A DNA stretch of 24,156 nucleotides from an uncultured Clostridia bacterium (GTDB lineage Bacteria > Bacillota > Clostridia > Christensenellales > CAG-917), in assembly GCA_934277615.1 (NCBI GenBank), contig CAKQUV010000011.1, forward strand, positions 1-24,156. Direction: 5' to 3'. Position 1 is the stretch's first letter; each line of letters opens with the position of its first letter. Under the pieces are notes generated by a model that was not told where the DNA came from, made no database searches, and worked only from the letters and a program-made list of their open reading frames with translations. Both the position numbers and the translations under genes were made by a program. Positions 23,498 through 24,156 of the stretch are shown here, one piece after another.

Positions 23498-24003
23498 AAT
23501 CCCACCGCTGACGCAACAAAAAAAACGAGCGGCGGCGTAAGTCTTTGCTTTGCAAAGAACATCCCCTCCGCCACGTAGAAATAGGATTCGTAGCGAGCCA
23601 TGCGAGCGTAATAGAGGAGTGAGCGAGTTTACTCGTATAACGGAGCGCCACACACGAACAAATGGGTTCGGGGCGCATCGCGCGCCGTTGCATTTGCGGC
23701 TGCAAATGCAACGAATCCCACCGCTGACGCCACGAAAAACACACGGTGGTGTAAGTCTTTGCAGAGCAAAGAACATCCCCTCCGCCCTGCAGAATGGGAT
23801 TCGTAGCGAGCATAGCGAGCGTAATAGCGGAGTGAGCGAGTTTACTCGTATAACGGAGCGTCAGCCACGAACGAGTGGGTTCGGGGCGCATCGCGCGCCG
23901 TTGCATTTGCGGCTGCAAATGCAACGAATCCCACCGCTGACGCCACGAAAAACACACGGTGGTGTAAGTCTTTGCAGAGCAAAGAACATCCCCTCCGCCC
24001 TGC
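23498..24003. repeat. Tandem array of a ~215-bp hairpin-rich repeat (2.4 copies)
   Basis: Copies begin with AATCCCACCGCTGACGC at 23498, 23714 and 23927, giving periods of 216 and 213 bases. Copies 2 and 3 are identical over the roughly 77 bases they share; copy 1 is more diverged near its left end. Each full copy ends with a 12-bp perfect hairpin CGTTGCATTTGC-GGCT-GCAAATGCAACG (23686-23713; again at 23899-23926). Other conserved parts are CTTTGC-(3 bases)-GCAAAG, the stretch GTGAGCGAGTTTACTCGTAT and a GGGCGCATCGCGCGCC hairpin. Frames stay open on both strands across copies, but with no start signals or known domain. I see no gene here. Confidence 0.85.
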
Positions 24004-24156
24004 GGAGGGTTCCTGCCGCTACGGGCAATCCTGCAATGCTGCGCATTATCACTTTTCTTATATGCACGCAAGCTCGTGCTAGCACGGTTGTGCGCATATA
24101 AGAAAAGCAACCCTACGGGTTTCGCAGGATTGCTTTTCGTGGCGGAAGCGGTGGGA
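23929..24156. mobile_element. MITE-like palindromic element with terminal inverted repeats
   Basis: The 23 bases at 23929-23951 (starting TCCCACCGCT) are matched at 21 of 23 positions by the reverse complement of 24134-24156, the last bases of the window. Nested inside are GCAATCCTGC (24025-24034) with GCAGGATTGC (24124-24133), a 14-bp perfect pair CTTTTCTTATATGC (24052-24065) / GCATATAAGAAAAG (24094-24107), the 12-base palindrome CGTGCTAGCACG (24075-24086), and CCCTCCGC-CCT-GCGGAGGG (23991-24009). There is no room for a transposase, so it would be non-autonomous. The right boundary and any target duplication lie outside the window. Confidence 0.55.

Noticed and set aside
23498..24003. CRISPR array
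   Set aside because: The periods are about 215 bases and the whole unit repeats. There are no short repeats separated by unique spacers.
23451..24110. Minus-strand 219-codon open frame across the terminal repeats
   Set aside because: It consists of translated tandem repeats, has no start signal, and an equally long frame exists on the other strand.

Overview
The window looks like a chromosomal housekeeping region from a member of the Bacillota (Firmicutes), most likely an uncultured Clostridia-type lineage. Supporting signs are RqcP (YabO type), a RecD2/YrrC-type helicase, ComFC, SecA with a C-terminal zinc-binding tail, an L7Ae-like ribosomal protein (YbxF type), consensus sigma-A promoters with 17-bp spacers, and clear Shine-Dalgarno sites before most genes. 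The genus cannot be fixed from the sequence alone.

Left two thirds, all on the minus strand and read from right to left: rpoB (18175 down), rpoC and metK form one run with a strong terminator after metK. recD2 and comFC follow as a second unit 7 bp apart. After a palindromic non-coding block come secA, prfB and tsaD, with a good promoter before secA. A second palindromic block separates tsaD from the start of a ybxF/rplGB-like gene that leaves the window at base 1 and has its own promoter. In many Firmicutes ybxF directly follows rpoC; here about 10 kb of other genes and repeats lie between them. No rplJ/rplL lies upstream of rpoB.

Right third: from the rpoB divergent promoter region, rqcP and a fused ispDF read rightward. 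Then come a membrane-anchored XRE-family regulator and a MATE-family transporter. The MATE gene has a perfect-consensus promoter and an intrinsic-terminator hairpin inside its 5' leader. A convergent minus-strand gene for a SUFU-domain protein follows. The last ~660 bases hold no credible gene. They carry a three-copy ~215-bp tandem repeat rich in perfect hairpins, running into a palindromic element with ~23-bp terminal inverted repeats that reaches the window edge.

Functionally the window covers transcription (RpoB/RpoC), translation and its quality control (RF2, TsaD, RqcP, YbxF), protein export (SecA), DNA repair and uptake (RecD2, ComFC), SAM synthesis (MetK), isoprenoid precursor synthesis (IspDF) and a small accessory group (XRE regulator, MATE, SUFU). 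No transposase, CRISPR array, tRNA or rRNA was seen. The most interesting signals are regulatory or repeat-like: the MATE leader attenuator, the structured rpoB leader, the apparently leaderless rqcP transcript, the rpoC-metK one-base overlap, and the repeat array at the right edge.
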